A stretch of DNA of 64,000 bases from Mesostigma viride (GCA_009746045.1 RPFO01002108.1:16001-80000), one strand, 5' to 3'; counted from the stretch's first letter, positions 32,401 through 44,725 are shown. The notes: a model not told the origin generated them from the sequence alone. Program-made: numbers and translations.

Positions 32401-35400
32401 GTCACTGACATATGCATACAAGTCAGTGGGTTGCGGCCTCCGCATATTTCGTGCTTATCTTACGATCATCTAAAGTGGTAATCCAGTCTAGTGAACATGT
32501 ACGAGCGCATAGCTTGTCAACGAACATGTGCAAGCACATATTTTGTTGTGAAAAAGTTGTCACGTGCGTGCAGGGCATTCGCTTTGCGGATGGTGGGAAG
32601 AATGTTTCTAATGCCACGTACGAGTGGATATCATATCTGACTATCTTTCTCACCTGCAATCACCATGCAGGTGGTCCGCTTTGCGGATGGGGAGAAGCAC
32701 ATCTCGCTGTTGGACAGCGTGCGCGGGCGGGACTGCTTCGTCATCCAGGTGCATACTTTGCCATTGCCAGCGTGTGGGACAATGTTTGGTGCTATTACAT
32801 GTCGGACATCGTGTTGCCCAAGCGTGGCTGCTCGGTCACAAGTCCTTACTTTTGTCTTTCTTATGCTAGCGGTCGTATGACGAGGATAGCAGGTAGAGAC
32901 AAGGAAAAGAGCGCCTTTCGTCGCCAGGCTTTCGCCCGTGCCTAGCTTTATGCTCCTCTCTTGGGGTGAGCCCATTGGTCATGTGTAGACAATCCAACCC
33001 CGTCTGTTGTGCATCGGTATCACACATGCAAGAAAAAGCTGATGTATCATTGAAACTTATTGCAAGGCTGAGTGAGCTGTCTCAGAGACATGAAAGTTAC
33101 ATTTAAGTCGTGGCATTTCGGCCTTCCTCCCGGGCACCCGTTTTCGACAACAGCTCCAGCATGCTGATGCTCAAGACATGGTGACGTCTCACGTCTGGTT
33201 CGCTTGCGTTTGCCTCTGTGGGTTTGCTCTTTTGCGCCAGCCCACCAGCCCGCCTGTGAATGAAAGCATAATGGAGCTGTTCCTGATCGTCTCGACCATG
33301 AGGAGAGCGTCCGGTGAGTGTTGGCCTAGTCAACTGCTAGCATCCGTGCTCCTGGTCCGATGTTACTGATCCAATCGCTGGTTCAGATTCCTTTTATTGT
33401 GTGTGTCTATAGGGATACATTTAGTCATCCATGTGTTCTACAACAATGTGGTAGGCCAAGGTATTACAACTGTGAACATCAGCAGCGATCCTTGTCCTTA
33501 CCGTGTCTCTGCTCATCCACCTTGCACTCGGTAGTTTCTTTTGCGAACGACTCGTTTGCGAGCAATTCTACGTGGGTACCAAAACCCACAAGGCTCTGGG
33601 ACGCTTTCTTTGACTCGTTCATCAAACTTGTAAGTTTGACTCTGTTTTAAATTGCCCTGGGTTCTAGCCTGGTTTACTATCTGTATTATCGCCTTCCACC
33701 TCGCTCTGCTCTTTCTCCCTGTTGCAAGCAGCTCTTATCATCTCACTTTGAGGTGCAGAAATGTCTCACGACCATGCTGGTCTCTTGATGGTTACACAAG
33801 CAATAACTCGACGGCTGTTGCTTGTGGGTGAGCAAAGGGAAGGAAAGGTGGAAGAGAGGGGCCAGCGTGGCTGAAATGCCTGCTGCCCCCTACCACCGCA
33901 TCATGATTTACTGCTATGATTTTCGATTTCTTCCCCCTTTCCCTGCATGCGATACACGACACGATTGGAACGGATGCCCGCCTGCCACATGCCAGCCAAG
34001 TCCATCACCGCGGTCATCCCCTACTACGGTTACGCGCGCCAGGACCGCAAGAGCAAGGTGGGTGGGCGAGGCACTTGATGGTGGAGATAGCTGTGCTCGC
34101 TGCCCGTGCAGCTTGCCATGTTCAGCGGAGATTAGCGAGCGGTGCGGCCCTCCTTCCTTTCTTTCCTTGCTCTACAGCTTGACTTGTTCAAGGGACAACA
34201 GCGATAACAAGGTGAGGCAATCTTTGGCGAAAATTGCTTGGCTAAGGTCCTTGACCCTTCTCTGTCATAGTCCTTTTGACGTTTAGCTTGTAAATTTCCT
34301 TTTTGTCATTTTTTTTCTTTACCGATTATGAGGTGTGCACTACTAGGTTGTATGCTTTGTTTGTCTTTCAAGGAGCCCATACCTCATGGCCCTTCACACA
34401 ACGAATCTGTTTTATGGTGAACGCCGCTCCTGCGCACACCCACCACCCACTTGGGTCGTGTCAACACAATCTATTTCCACAAATGGGCTTTTTGTCTTAT
34501 TTTTTTTCCTCCAAAGCCCCCAAGCCGCCTGTGCCCATCTTTGTGGCCGACGTGTTCTGAGCTGTGTGACCATTAGATGTATACTAAATTGTTATATTTG
34601 ACTTTCTGATCGGTTGTCACTCCTCACCTTGGTGGTCATCCCACCAGCCGCGCGTACCCATCTCGGCGGCCGACGTGGCATACCTGCTGGAGGCGGTGGG
34701 CGTGGACCGCGTCATCAGCGTGGACCTGCACTGCGGGCAGATCCAGGTGGGCACATAGTAGTGGCTGCATACTGTACGTACATCGTACATAATAAGCGTA
34801 CATGGTACATAGTATACGTACATCATACAAACCGCAATACAGGCACATTGTTGCCGTCTAGTGTTCACTGTGCGCAATCGTTGCCTTCTCATACGGAAAT
34901 CGTACAAACCGCACGACAGGGTTTTTAAAATCAAAAGTACTTCTATCTATTATAGCTTGGGTGACGTTACTATTTGTGACTGCTAATAGTGTTGCTGCTC
35001 GTGCCTGAAATCTCATTGACCCTGCATGTGCGATGTTGTGAACATGGTTTTCACGTCGCTGGTGTGGTGTTGATGGGGCTGGCAATCCCGTTAGCATCTG
35101 CCACCCGGTCACAACAAGCGAAGCCGAATGGAAAGTACTGCTGTTCAATCTGTGGCATGCCGCAATCAAAGCTTACCACAATAACAATTCATTGCCCACC
35201 CTTTTGTCCGTGCAGCACTTATCTCACTGGTATGTCAGTGCCGCACTCGTACGTCCGTTCCACGCGTATCTCACGCGTTTGCCCCCCCCTGCAGGGTTTC
35301 TTCAGCCCAAAGACCCCCGTGGACAACCTGTTTGGCAGCGTGGTGGCCTACCCCTACTTCCACAAGCTGAAAGGTGCGTTCAGCAGTAGTACGCGATTCA

Positions 35401-38400
35401 ATTGGCGTAAACCTGCATATGACAGCAGTTTGCAATGCTACAAGCTCAAAGGTTGCGTGTGGCGGCGATTTGCATGCGTGTGAAGCATAAGACCAAGGTG
35501 TGTGAGACAGCATTGCGCCATGCCCGAGGTTAGAGTTGTGTGTGTGCATCAGCATTTTCACAGGCACCTCGTCGGTGTGCCTGGTATCTTGAGGCTACTC
35601 TGCCGCTGATACACAGCCGATATGTAGTCTAGCCGATAGCGTCACAAGGTGCCCCGTTGCCTTTGACAATTCCTTAACTATCACTTTAATATGTAGTCTA
35701 GCCGATAGCGTCACAAGGTGCCCCGTTGCCCTTGACAATTCCTTAACTATCACTTTGTGGGACGGGTACAAAGTGTCCTCCCACAGGAGGCGCGTGACCT
35801 GCCATCGCACGCGCTTGACTAGATTGAGGCTGAATGTGGCCGTGTGACATCCTTTTGCCTTCAGCTCAGAGGGAGACATACAACTCCTTGGCTTTGGGAT
35901 AAAGTCTAGGTGCGTTGCGACTTTCCATCAGCGGCATGTGGGCCATCCGACTGCATATGGCATCTATTACTTATATTTTATTGTTGGCTCTAATATAGAA
36001 TACAGCGACATACGCTCGACGATATCAGAAGTACCCTGTCCGAACTATCGGAGCCGGCTGCCTTTCTGCGTGCTTCTAGGTTCTCACACGCCGCGGTGAT
36101 TCCCTTCCTCATTCTTAGTCTTTGTGGCTTCTGACTACCGCAGCGACACTGACTCTGCACCTCTTTGGGATCCGGATCTCCCCACTATTTCTCGAGGGTT
36201 TCTGGATAGACTCATGGTATGTATTCTTTACATATCTTAGTGTGTCTTGATGCGCTCTTGATCGGGTATATTTGAAATTAGTTTAGTGTAGTGGTATGAG
36301 AGAGACCGCAGCAGGCAGCTGGGACAACCGCCGGCTTTAAGCCCCGCCGGCCGCGCGGATGGCAGGCGTTAGACAAGTCGTAAATTAAATATGGGAAATT
36401 GTGGGCCAGCGGCTCTTGGTCAAGCCGCGCGCCACTAGTTCTTAGGCTTAGGCTCTAATACGGAACGTACAACATGGCTGAAAATCTGGCGTCACAGGTT
36501 GGTGACGTGACGGTCGCCACTTGTCAGTGGCCATAGTTTGTGACGAAAGCACTTTGCGTGGCAATCCCTAGTGGGCTTTGAAACTAGGAGTAGGAATAGT
36601 TCAAAGCTAATGTACATCCCCCGTATCGTTAATTGTAATTCGGTTCAGCCGAAAGGCCCTTCGGCATTAGACATTAGTGTTTTATTGGTTGGAAGTGCTA
36701 CTGGGCCCTAAACAAGTAATTATTAGTTTGTATGTTTGGTTAACGAACAACCATTGAACTGGCTGCGCAATCTTATTCTTTGTTTGTTTGGTATAAGCCA
36801 GCCGGCTGCACTGCTGTTACTGCCAGTAAAAGCACATTTGTCAGCCAAAGATTTAATACTTCTTTGTTTTTTACCGCAAAAGAATCGCTTTTGACAGTCA
36901 AAGAATACTTATTTACACTTGTTTGGTTGGTTGGTTGCTAGAAAAACGACAGGGGAGCAATCTCGGGAATAATTTTTTTGAAAATCTCCTGTTTCATTTA
37001 TCGTTTGCAGGTGGTCCACGCCCAGCCTCATAATTATTGAGTAAAATTAACAATTCGAGGGGTGTATTTCGTAGGGAGTTTGTGAGTCAAGTCTAACGTT
37101 ACACGGAAAGTGAATGACGGTTTTCAACAGCTGTCCTGCTTGGCCGAAGGGGAATATAGCCAAACTCAGTATGTCGTCTAGGTAGTTCTTTCACAATTTG
37201 GCTGCGCCGACACCCAGTGCCGGCAGCAAGAGATTCCCCAGCCTGACACCTGTTTATGGTGTGGGGCTAGCTCCGAAAATTTTCATTGCGGCAGCTGTCA
37301 ATTTACCCACGCTTTTCTGGAGCGGTTCACAGGCTGCCAAATTTCCTGGACCTTCGTTACGGTCCGGGTGGTCGGGTTTGTTCTGGTACGGTTCTTTTTT
37401 ATTATGCATTATTAAGAAAAAACGGCAGAGTAGTCTGATGAGTCATCCTTGCTGAGCTGCAACAAGCCAGCAAATGCCACCATTGTCAAAGCGACTCAGC
37501 GAGCCGGCTGGCTGTGGCGGAATACCGTAGTGGCTCTTATATGTGTACGCTTAATTATCGTACGAGGGCTTTTAGCGATTTTTGTTACGCGTACGGGGTT
37601 TTTGGGATTTTTTCTTAGTGTACGTAGGTATTTCGTAAGGGTATATCGTAGGTATATTTGGGAGGCAGTACCCTAGGGACCACATATGGAAGCCCCTCAT
37701 TCGTATATCGTAGCACCTGAGGGTGATTTCTTGGGATGTACGAGGCCGGAAGGAGGTCTTTTTTCGGCCTGTACGGGGTCGATTCGTACATAATTAGGCG
37801 TACTGATATAAGAGCCACTACGGTATTGTACCTGGGGATGCTTGCACCCCAGGTTGGTCTTTCCGTCACAGGCCGGCCTGCTTTCAACCGGCTCGTACCT
37901 GGGGATGCTTGAACTCCGGGTTGCACTGGCAGAAGGCCGCTGAGGCGTCCATCTTAAAAATTAATGCCCAACGATTGTCTCCGGGTTTAGTTAGGGAACT
38001 CGCCAAGCGCTGTGGCAGGTGCCCAACTTGTCTTCTCAATGCGCCCAGTACCAACGGATTTGCACCAAGCTGTGGCCGCGCCGGTAATCGCCCTGCGAGA
38101 GGGGGCAATTGAAGGGCGCCGCCCAGCCGTGCATGAAAAGGTGGCCCTGCGTGCATGAAAAGGCGAGGGTCACTATACTGGAGGCGCGGGCACAGTCGCC
38201 GCATTTTGGCGTTGCGACAGGTCGCGCTCGAGGTCGGGGATGAAGCGAGGATCGTTGGCGCTTAAAGTCAAGCTTCAAGTCGCCAGGGGAGGGGTGATGG
38301 GGCATGCACTACGTGCTGAATTGTTTTCTGATTCGGTTCCACCTTGCCATTCATTCATGATGGCCCAGTCCACTCATCGCTTCAATAAAGACTGGTGATT

Positions 38401-41400
38401 CTTGGGAGTGAATGGGTGTAAAATATATTCTTGATATAATTTACTGTTTCTTGACATACTCGCGACGCCTTGGCCTCTCCACCTGGCCCCTTCCTTTCTC
38501 CCACGGACGTGCTCACTTCCCCCCCCCCCCCCCCCCAATCGTCCTTCGTGTCCATATTCGGTCACGTGTGCATTGACGATGCGACGCATGTCCATTCCTC
38601 TGCAGATATTGAGAACGCAGTCGTGGTGTCCCCGGACGCGGGCGGTGTGGACCGTGCCAAGGCCTTCCGCGACGGCCTCATGTGGGTGGACACTGTCGCA
38701 TGCCCCATTTACCATGGAAGGAAACAATAGCGGTGGGGGCAGCTACGTAGCAAGGCCCTTGGGGTGATGGCCTCAAATGAGCAATGGCACAGAGGTGGTA
38801 TATGCGAATGTGGGTTTACACAAAAGTGTCTGAAGTGGTCTTAGAGTATAAGCTCTGCCACATATGCCACTGGGGACCATGAGCTGTGGGATCATGAACC
38901 ATCGGACCTTGTTCTTACTGCTGGCAACATCTCATAGAAATGCTTGATTTCTCTCTGATTGTGTTCCCCACTGGTAGTTCCATTGCACCACTTGCAAGCA
39001 TGGGAAGCACGGGGAGCATGTGCAAAGTCCTGTAACGGAAATACCACATACTTAGGGTTGGATTGTGAAAGTGCTGCAATGCTGTTACCCGTAACAATCC
39101 CGAGCTTTGAAAGCCCCAACGTTGCCACTGGAAGCTAGTGCTCAGCTGGCCTGATCCTCCATCTAATGTCCCCCGCCTGGCTACTCACCGTGTACTTGGT
39201 GTCATGCGACATGTATCTTGTTTCACGGCTTTGGCTCATGCTCGTGTACTTGAGCTGTGTGGCAAGCCGTTGGGAGGCTTTTGGGTGGTTGCTTTATTGC
39301 GAAGCACTGTGGCTCGTACCTATGAGCACAGAGCGTCCGATTCATGGCCTCCCCTGCTGTCTGGCCTTTTCTAAGATGCCGTCGTCATCATGATGCTCAT
39401 GCATGATCACTATACGCTCTTATATGATTACTATACACTCATGTATCTTCCTTGTACGATTATCCTTTTTTTTTTTAATAGGATCATTCTTCTTTTTTAT
39501 TATTTGTGCAGGATTGTTCTCACGGTTCTATGGGGGTGCTCTGTTTGCTGCCATCCGGGGCCACTGTTTTCGGCGCGCATTTGCAGGAAGCAAGGCATGA
39601 ACAACGTCGCGTTTGCGATGATCATCAAGCAGAGAGAGAAGGCGAACGAGGTCTCCTCGATGGACCTGGTCGGCAGCGTGCAAGGCATGGACGCAATCAT
39701 CGTGGACGACATGATCGACACCGCGGGCACGCTCTGCAAGGCGGCCGAGCTCCTAAAGTCGATGGGCGCGCGCCGCGTGTACGCCTTTGCCACGCACCCG
39801 GTCTTCTCCCGCAACGCGATGGAGCGCATCCAGGCCTCGCACGGCCTGGACGGTGTCGTGGTGAGTGTGGGGTGGGGGCAACTTAATTTGTAATATCAGT
39901 ATTATCATGTTTTTCCCTAGTACTAGTATATATATTGTATGCTGTAGCGACTCGCTCGATGGAGCGACTCGCTGATAAGCCATCTTATTGACTGGACGGC
40001 GCCGTGCTAGATGGAAGCAGGGTGGGCTGAGGTGGGGTAATTAGACGCCACATTGGTCTCGAAGGTGTCGTGTTGGGTGGAATTTGGGGGGGGCGGGGGC
40101 ATGTCTCCTGTCACACTCGCTGGCTGTAGCTACAGCGCAATCTGTGCTGGAGCGAATTAGGCATCGTGGTAGGTGAGGGGTCACCTTGGGCTTGCTGATT
40201 ACTTGATTGCAGGGGGTGGGCTGACAACCTTTTGTATGACCTTGATCGACCTTGCAGGGTGTGTTGGAGCAAAGGTTGTGGTTCATGGCAAAGCTGCGCG
40301 GTACAATGGCAGGTCTGAGCCACCACAATCGCTGTCTTTGATCCAGACAGAACGGTTCATCGTAGAGTGGCAAGCCCCCCCCCCCCCCAGCACGTGCTCC
40401 GGTCTTTGACACATCCTCGCACCGCATGGTAGCTACCAGCACACCAGGGTCATCAGATCCTGATCCATCCATCCATCCATCCATCCATCCATCCATCCAT
40501 CCATCCATCCATCCATCCATCCATCCATCCATCCATCCATCCATCCATCCATCCATCCATCCATCCATCCATCCATCCATCCATCCATCCATCCATCCAT
40601 CCATCCATCCATCCATCCATCCATCCATCCATCCATCCATCCATCCATCCATCCATCCATCCATCCATCCATCCATCCATCCATCCATCCATCCATCCAT
40701 CCATCCATCCCTTGGGAGAAGAGAATTTCCTCTCCCGGAGCCTGGCGCGTGTTCCATGGCACTGACGGTTGCCAAAGTCTTCACTCATGGCTTTTACTGT
40801 TGTTAAAAAGAATTCGCGATCAACGGTGCTTTCCCTTTTTCCTCCTCTCATGCGGCAGGTGCTGAACACCATCCACCACAAGGAGGAGGACCTAGCCAAG
40901 GCGCCCAAGATCAAGGTGCTCGACATCGCGCCGCTGCTGGCCGACGCCATCCGCAGGTATAGGGTTGGGAACACTGTGCCTTGTGGAGACGATAGTGTAG
41001 TTTCTTGCCCTAGTATTTGCCCCTGTGGACCAATAGCGGCTGACGCAATCTGCGGGTAGGGGGGGTACTTGCTGAGGTACTGGTATACTGTGTGGGTGAT
41101 TGTGTGTTTGTTTGTGTATGACACATCTTTGCGAGGTTGATTTGTAGACATCTGCAGGTGCCATGCCCAGGTGGGCAACGCTCCGCGAGGTTGACCCCAG
41201 AAGGATCGGGTCACTGTGCTAAAAAATAAGGGGTATTCCGTTGGTGCTTGGTCCATGTATTGACATGCACGTTTCAGTTTGGAGTGGAAGAGAGACATGA
41301 GCACTCAGGTGTTCCGTGTTGATGCTTGGGAGAGATGCTTGCGACTGCCATCGTTGCCTATGTTGATGGCCTTGGTGATAGTTGTGAGACAAAACATGTC

Positions 41401-42482
41401 GCCCATGCCTGAGCAGAGCAATCTTTTATTGATATCAATGAGACAGCCAGCGCAGTCCAGAAATCTAGAGAATCCTAAGCATGGGAGCTCGAGCCTGCTG
41501 TGATCTTATCAGGACCATTGTATGCATGTTTGTTTGGTTCTTGTGGTCTTTGTCTGTTCATCCTCTGTCATCTGATAGCAGGTAGTAACCTTATCATTAG
41601 GTAGTCGTTAGTCGGTAATGTTAAACAATTGGCATACAAACCAGGCTCTTCTACATTTGAACACCAGAGTGTTGATCATGTCTACTAGACTGGTACTTTG
41701 ATCGATGCATATGCACAGTATTCATGCGCCTGTCACCGTGGTGAGTATATCTATAGTCAGCTATCTATAGTAGGTTGTCTCCTTGATAGCCAGCACAATC
41801 AAATGCTTTCCTTTCCTTATCTGTAGTCAGCACAATCAAATGCTTTCCTTTCCTTATCTATAGTCAGCACAATCAAATGCTTTCCTTTCCTTATCTATAG
41901 ACTGCACAATCAAATGCTTTCCTTTCCTAATCTATCGTCAGCACAATCAAATGCTTTCCTTTCCTTATCTATCGTCAGCACAATCAAATGCTCTCGTTTC
42001 CTTATCTATGGTCAGCACAATCAAATGCTCTCCTTTCCTTATCTATCGTCAGCACAATCAAATGCTTTCCTTTCCTTATCTATCGTCAGCACAATCAAAT
42101 GCTTTCCTTTCCTTTTTTTTGTCACATTGGGCAATGCTTATATAGTATTTGGGATAGTATTTGGGAACAGTCTTTGGGATCAACTTGCCTTGGGATTGGT
42201 GAATTCTTGTTTAGTCGCGAGATGCCAAATTTTGTCTTCAACATGCCTGTGGTACTGCTCGTAGGCACCTGCTGATAGTTGAGCTAGTGGGGGTCATTCT
42301 TATGTGTTTTTGATGGCATCTGAGACGGCCGCTGGCATTTAATGTTTCCCTGCCGTCTTCACCTGATCTGGCATCGTCTTTTCTCGCTCGCGTGCTTCAT
42401 TGGCTGATGCAGGATTAGCACCCACGAATCCATCTCGGTTTTGTTCTACAGCGAAGCCGAAGCGGAGGAGACGCTTGGGTGA
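29429..42482 (+). CDS. Ribose-phosphate pyrophosphokinase (PRPP synthetase), 12 exons
   Basis: Makes PRPP from ribose 5-phosphate and ATP for purine, pyrimidine, NAD, His and Trp synthesis. Exons: 29429-29512, 30083-30252, 31732-31840, 32671-32748, 33241-33313, 33996-34057, 34648-34746, 35295-35373, 38606-38681, 39587-39860, 40859-40956, 42413-42482. All are GT-AG, all phases agree, total 423 aa. Family motifs: [12 protein letters not shown] (181-192), [11 protein letters not shown] (218-228), SPDAGG (260-265), catalytic loop KQREKANEV with K291 and R293, PRPP loop [11 protein letters not shown] (316-326), and a C-terminus with THESISVLF. The class I core starts near residue 85. Before it, residues 1-28 are Arg-rich and almost free of acid, 35-54 are hydrophobic, and 55-84 are hydrophilic, Lys/Pro-rich: an organelle-type presequence. 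The last two residues before the stop at 42480 are Leu-Gly. Which organelle is unclear. Confidence 0.93.
30236..30375 (+). repeat. Four 35-bp units carrying the exon 2 splice donor
   Basis: Units 30236-30270, 30271-30305, 30306-30340 and 30341-30375 are exactly 35 bp each. Unit 1 contains the end of exon 2 and its donor (GACCAG|GTAACT at 30253). Unit 3 has GACGAGGTAACT and unit 4 GACCAGGTAGGG, which are potential extra donors. Unit 2 has lost the GT. Confidence 0.9.
30655..31265. repeat. G-rich minisatellite (GGGGGGTGGGGT type), ~610 bp
   Basis: An almost uninterrupted run of G tracts separated by single T lies in intron 2 of the PRPP synthetase gene, G-rich on the coding strand. Hundreds of overlapping G-quadruplex options exist in both DNA and pre-mRNA. 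Long Gly/Trp and Pro/His ORFs across it are artefacts. Confidence 0.95.
32571..32609 (+). other. Pseudo-exon: decayed copy of PRPP synthetase exon 4 start
   Basis: CAG followed by a sequence reading [12 protein letters not shown] lies about 97 bp before the true acceptor, whose exon reads [12 protein letters not shown]. Acceptor AG and reading frame are kept over 12 codons, then similarity stops. Confidence 0.8.
34186..34216 (+). repeat. Possible copy of the exon 6 donor edge (PRPP synthetase)
   Basis: GGGACAACAGCGATAACAAG followed by GTGAGG resembles the true exon end CAGGACCGCAAGAGCAAG with donor GTGGGT at 34058. It lies about 150 bp downstream. Short and diverged. Confidence 0.45.
34511..34560 (+). 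other. Pseudo-exon: decayed copy of PRPP synthetase exon 7 start
   Basis: After an AAAG acceptor-like end, the sequence reads [13 protein letters not shown] then stop. The true exon at 34648 reads [13 protein letters not shown]. The copy lies about 131 bp upstream and is disabled by the stop at 34558-34560. Confidence 0.75.
35433..35466 (+). repeat. Copy of the exon 8 donor edge (PRPP synthetase)
   Basis: TGCTACAAGCTCAAAGGTTG matches the true edge TTCCACAAGCTGAAAGGTGC (donor at 35374), about 80 bp downstream. The donor GT is kept, but the next bases have changed. Confidence 0.65.
35620..35757. repeat. Two 69-bp tandem units
   Basis: Units 35620-35688 and 35689-35757 are nearly identical. 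They lie at the start of the 3.2-kb intron 8 of PRPP synthetase. Confidence 0.9.
37521..37827. mobile_element. MITE-like element
   Basis: Perfect 22-bp inverted ends (AATACCGTAGTGG... at 37521 and its complement ending at 37827) bound 307 bp. Weaker pairing extends to about 45 bp. The interior is dominated by GTACG-containing motifs and no ORF of note. No clear target-site duplication. Located in PRPP synthetase intron 8. Confidence 0.65.
39993..40085 (+). repeat. Two copies of the exon 10 donor edge (PRPP synthetase)
   Basis: The true edge reads CTGGACGGTGTCGTG|GTGAG (donor at 39861). CTGGACGGCGCCGTGCTAGA at 39993 and CGAAGGTGTCGTGTTGGGTG at about 40060 are decayed copies in the downstream intron. 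Confidence 0.55.
40462..40710. repeat. (ATCC)n microsatellite, ~62 units
   Basis: A perfect tetranucleotide run in intron 10 of PRPP synthetase. The Trp-Met-Asp-Gly and Ile-His-Pro-Ser ORFs across it are artefacts of the repeat. Confidence 0.97.
41034..41062 (+). repeat. Copy of the exon 11 donor edge (PRPP synthetase)
   Basis: GGCTGACGCAATCTGCGGGT matches the true edge GGCCGACGCCATCCGCAGGT (donor at 40957), about 100 bp downstream. The GT remains. Confidence 0.7.
41791..42122. repeat. 37-bp minisatellite, nine units
   Basis: Units start at 41791 and every 37 bp to 42087, each with CAGCACAATCAAATGCT and a pyrimidine-rich second half. They lie in the last intron of PRPP synthetase. Confidence 0.93.
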
Positions 42483-42746
42483 TGAGCAATGCCTAGGTAG
42501 CCAGCATTGTAAATTTTGCAGCGTAGTTCTTGAATCAATCAGTACCTGTACAGAGATTGGTGCACGGACAGTGTTATATTTGCCCACATGTTCATCTACG
42601 TGAAGGAGTGCAGTGAGCGCAGTTCATAGGTGTTAAAATAATAGCTATTTGCACACAAGTACGTCATGTTAAATTGTGCGTGCTACATGTGATCATGTGA
42701 TCATTTGGTCATGTGATGCGGCTCAGTCAAGCTTACATGTTGATAC

Positions 42747-42751
42747 TGTAA
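42747..42751 (+). terminator. Candidate TGTAA poly(A) signal
   Basis: TGTAA lies 265 nt after the PRPP synthetase stop. TGTAA is the usual signal in volvocine green algae. An earlier one at 42508 is probably too close to the stop. Weak evidence by motif only. Confidence 0.3.
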
Positions 42752-43799
42752 CAACCAAATGTTACATCCAAAGTTTTCCTACTGTTGATCTTATTATGAG
42801 TTCTTGAGGACAATTATTTGAGAAGTTAGGAGGCTCGACGTCTATTGGATATTGGGCCTGCTGAGATCTGTCGAATTTATTGTTCTACCCTCATTGGTCG
42901 TGGCCTGATCCACGTAGGGTACTTTGCATGGTTTTGTTCAGTCAGTCATAGATTCTCTTTAATACTGTTGTACCTGGTGGATCTGGTTCCAGGTCATGGA
43001 GATTCAGTATGTGCTGGCCTTGTGTTGTGTTGAGGATTCGGAGGATAAGATCTTATCTTGAGTGATCCTCACTTTTGATTGGTCCTTCCGGGTTAGGGTT
43101 GAGCCGACTCTGCGAACACGATGACTTTTATCCTGTTGGTAGTGGTCGTGCATGTGTGCGTACGTGAGAGCTAAAGCTATGGTGTAATTCAAGGGTTTCC
43201 TTGTTTCATCAATCAAACAACCCTTGCTAAAAGTCAACTATAACTTCAACAGATAGTCGACTTGGATATAACTTGTCTGTTGTGTCTAACAAGGGTGGGA
43301 ACTCATTCCCTTAACTGTTGAAGATCCATCTTCATTGCTTCTCTGGACGTGAAGTTATCTGTCGCGACTCCAACCCAGGTATAAAGATCTTTTCACACCA
43401 ATGTTGATACTGAGGCTGTTGCAAACACAACATTTTTAGTCGTTACAGATACAGCAAACCACGTAGGAAAGCTAGCTCAAATTTTATCCGTCCGGGTGAT
43501 TCAGCCAGCTCACGTGGTGTACTCAACTTTGATTAGAAGTTAAAACATGGACGCAGCCAACATATTTAAAAAAAAAAAATGCATGCATGTGGTGGTTGAG
43601 CTATCGAGAATCGATCGGGATATCCGACCCAACGAATGCACTAACTACCAAGTCGATTACTGCCTAGTGTTTAGTGTTTTAAGTCTGCCCCTGAGGAAAG
43701 CCGGTACACGACCACCTTTGTCTGCCATTACAGTATAGGACAGGTCGGATTCTAATAATTACGTGCGAAAGTTACAAATATCGTCTGTGCATCATTAAA
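42752..43799. other. Intergenic, nothing recognised
   Basis: No gene, repeat or element is recognised between the 3' flank of PRPP synthetase and the LINE cluster. Confidence 0.5.
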
Positions 43800-44275
43800 A
43801 AAAAAAATAAAATTATAACATGACTCCGTTTGGGGACTCGTGTAGTGCGTATTCCCTTGCTTGATGGATGGAGGTGGGCGTTCGAAGCCGCGAAACCTAA
43901 CTAAGCTAACGTGACTCTAAGCTAAACTAGAAAAATCCTACCTACGCTACTCAGCAAAGCGCCCCTTCCGCCTGGGGGGAGGGGGCTTGCCCACAGGGGC
44001 TGGCGTGTGAGACTGGACAATGGTCTTCCACCTCTTCTTGTACCTGCACATAGCAGTCCAAGATCCGGATCGATGGTGAATACCGGGGTGCGCTAGCGCT
44101 GCCGCCGGCCGCCGAGCCGGTCGAGGTGGTACTACATGTCCTTGCCCTGGTTGCGAGCTTGGCAGGCCTTGGCATCCGCGATGCACTGGGCCGCCTCTGC
44201 GTCCTGAGCCTGTGCGTAGGCCTCCCCAAGGGCGGCCATGAGCACCGGGTTCAGCAATGGGTCCAGCCATAGCCT
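43800..44275 (-). mobile_element. LINE fragment with internal deletion
   Basis: Read on minus, 44275-44050 matches the linker between endonuclease and RT that is also found at 44865-45060 (+): a block with AQDAEAAQCIADAKACQA. It then joins directly to the ORF2 C-terminus (HTPAPVGKPPPPRRKGRFAE, stop near 43948), 3' UTR and hairpin at about 43818-43843. The RT is absent. Confidence 0.7.
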
Positions 44276-44424
44276 TAGCTTAGCTTAGTTAGCATTAGTA
44301 CAGCCAGCCATGCTACGCCAGGTAGTAGCTATGCTCCGCTTGCTTGCCCACGCTCCTGGCTGATGATTGATATGCTCACGCGGGTCTTATTGCATCCACT
44401 GAATTTGCCGGATCGATCTCTCTT

Positions 44425-44725
44425 GCAGTTGGACTGAGCACTATGCAGAACAAGAAGAGCTATAGGTGGAAGACGATTGTCCAGGCTCACACGCCAGCTA
44501 GCCCCTGTTGTCCGGGCAATCCCCCTCGATCCCCCCACCTAGCTGGGAGGAAGGGGCGCTTTGCTGAGTAGAGTAGTTAGGGTTTTCTAGATTAGTTTAG
44601 AGTTAGCTTAGTTCGGTTTCAGCGGCAATTCGCCCACCTCCATCCATCCAGTTGCAAGGGAATATGTGCTACATACATACATGATCTCCCAACGGAGTCA
44701 TGCATGTTATAATTTATAATTTAAT
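44425..44725 (+). mobile_element. LINE 3'-end fragment
   Basis: This contains only the ORF2 C-terminal block (degenerate AHTPA... to GRFAE, stop at 44569-44571), the 3' UTR, the hairpin at 44680-44702 and an AT-rich tail. It lies head-on to the minus fragment at 43800-44275. Confidence 0.7.

Noticed and set aside
40041-41304. Long ORFs with Trp-Met-Asp-Gly repeats
   Set aside because: They are produced by the (ATCC)n microsatellite.
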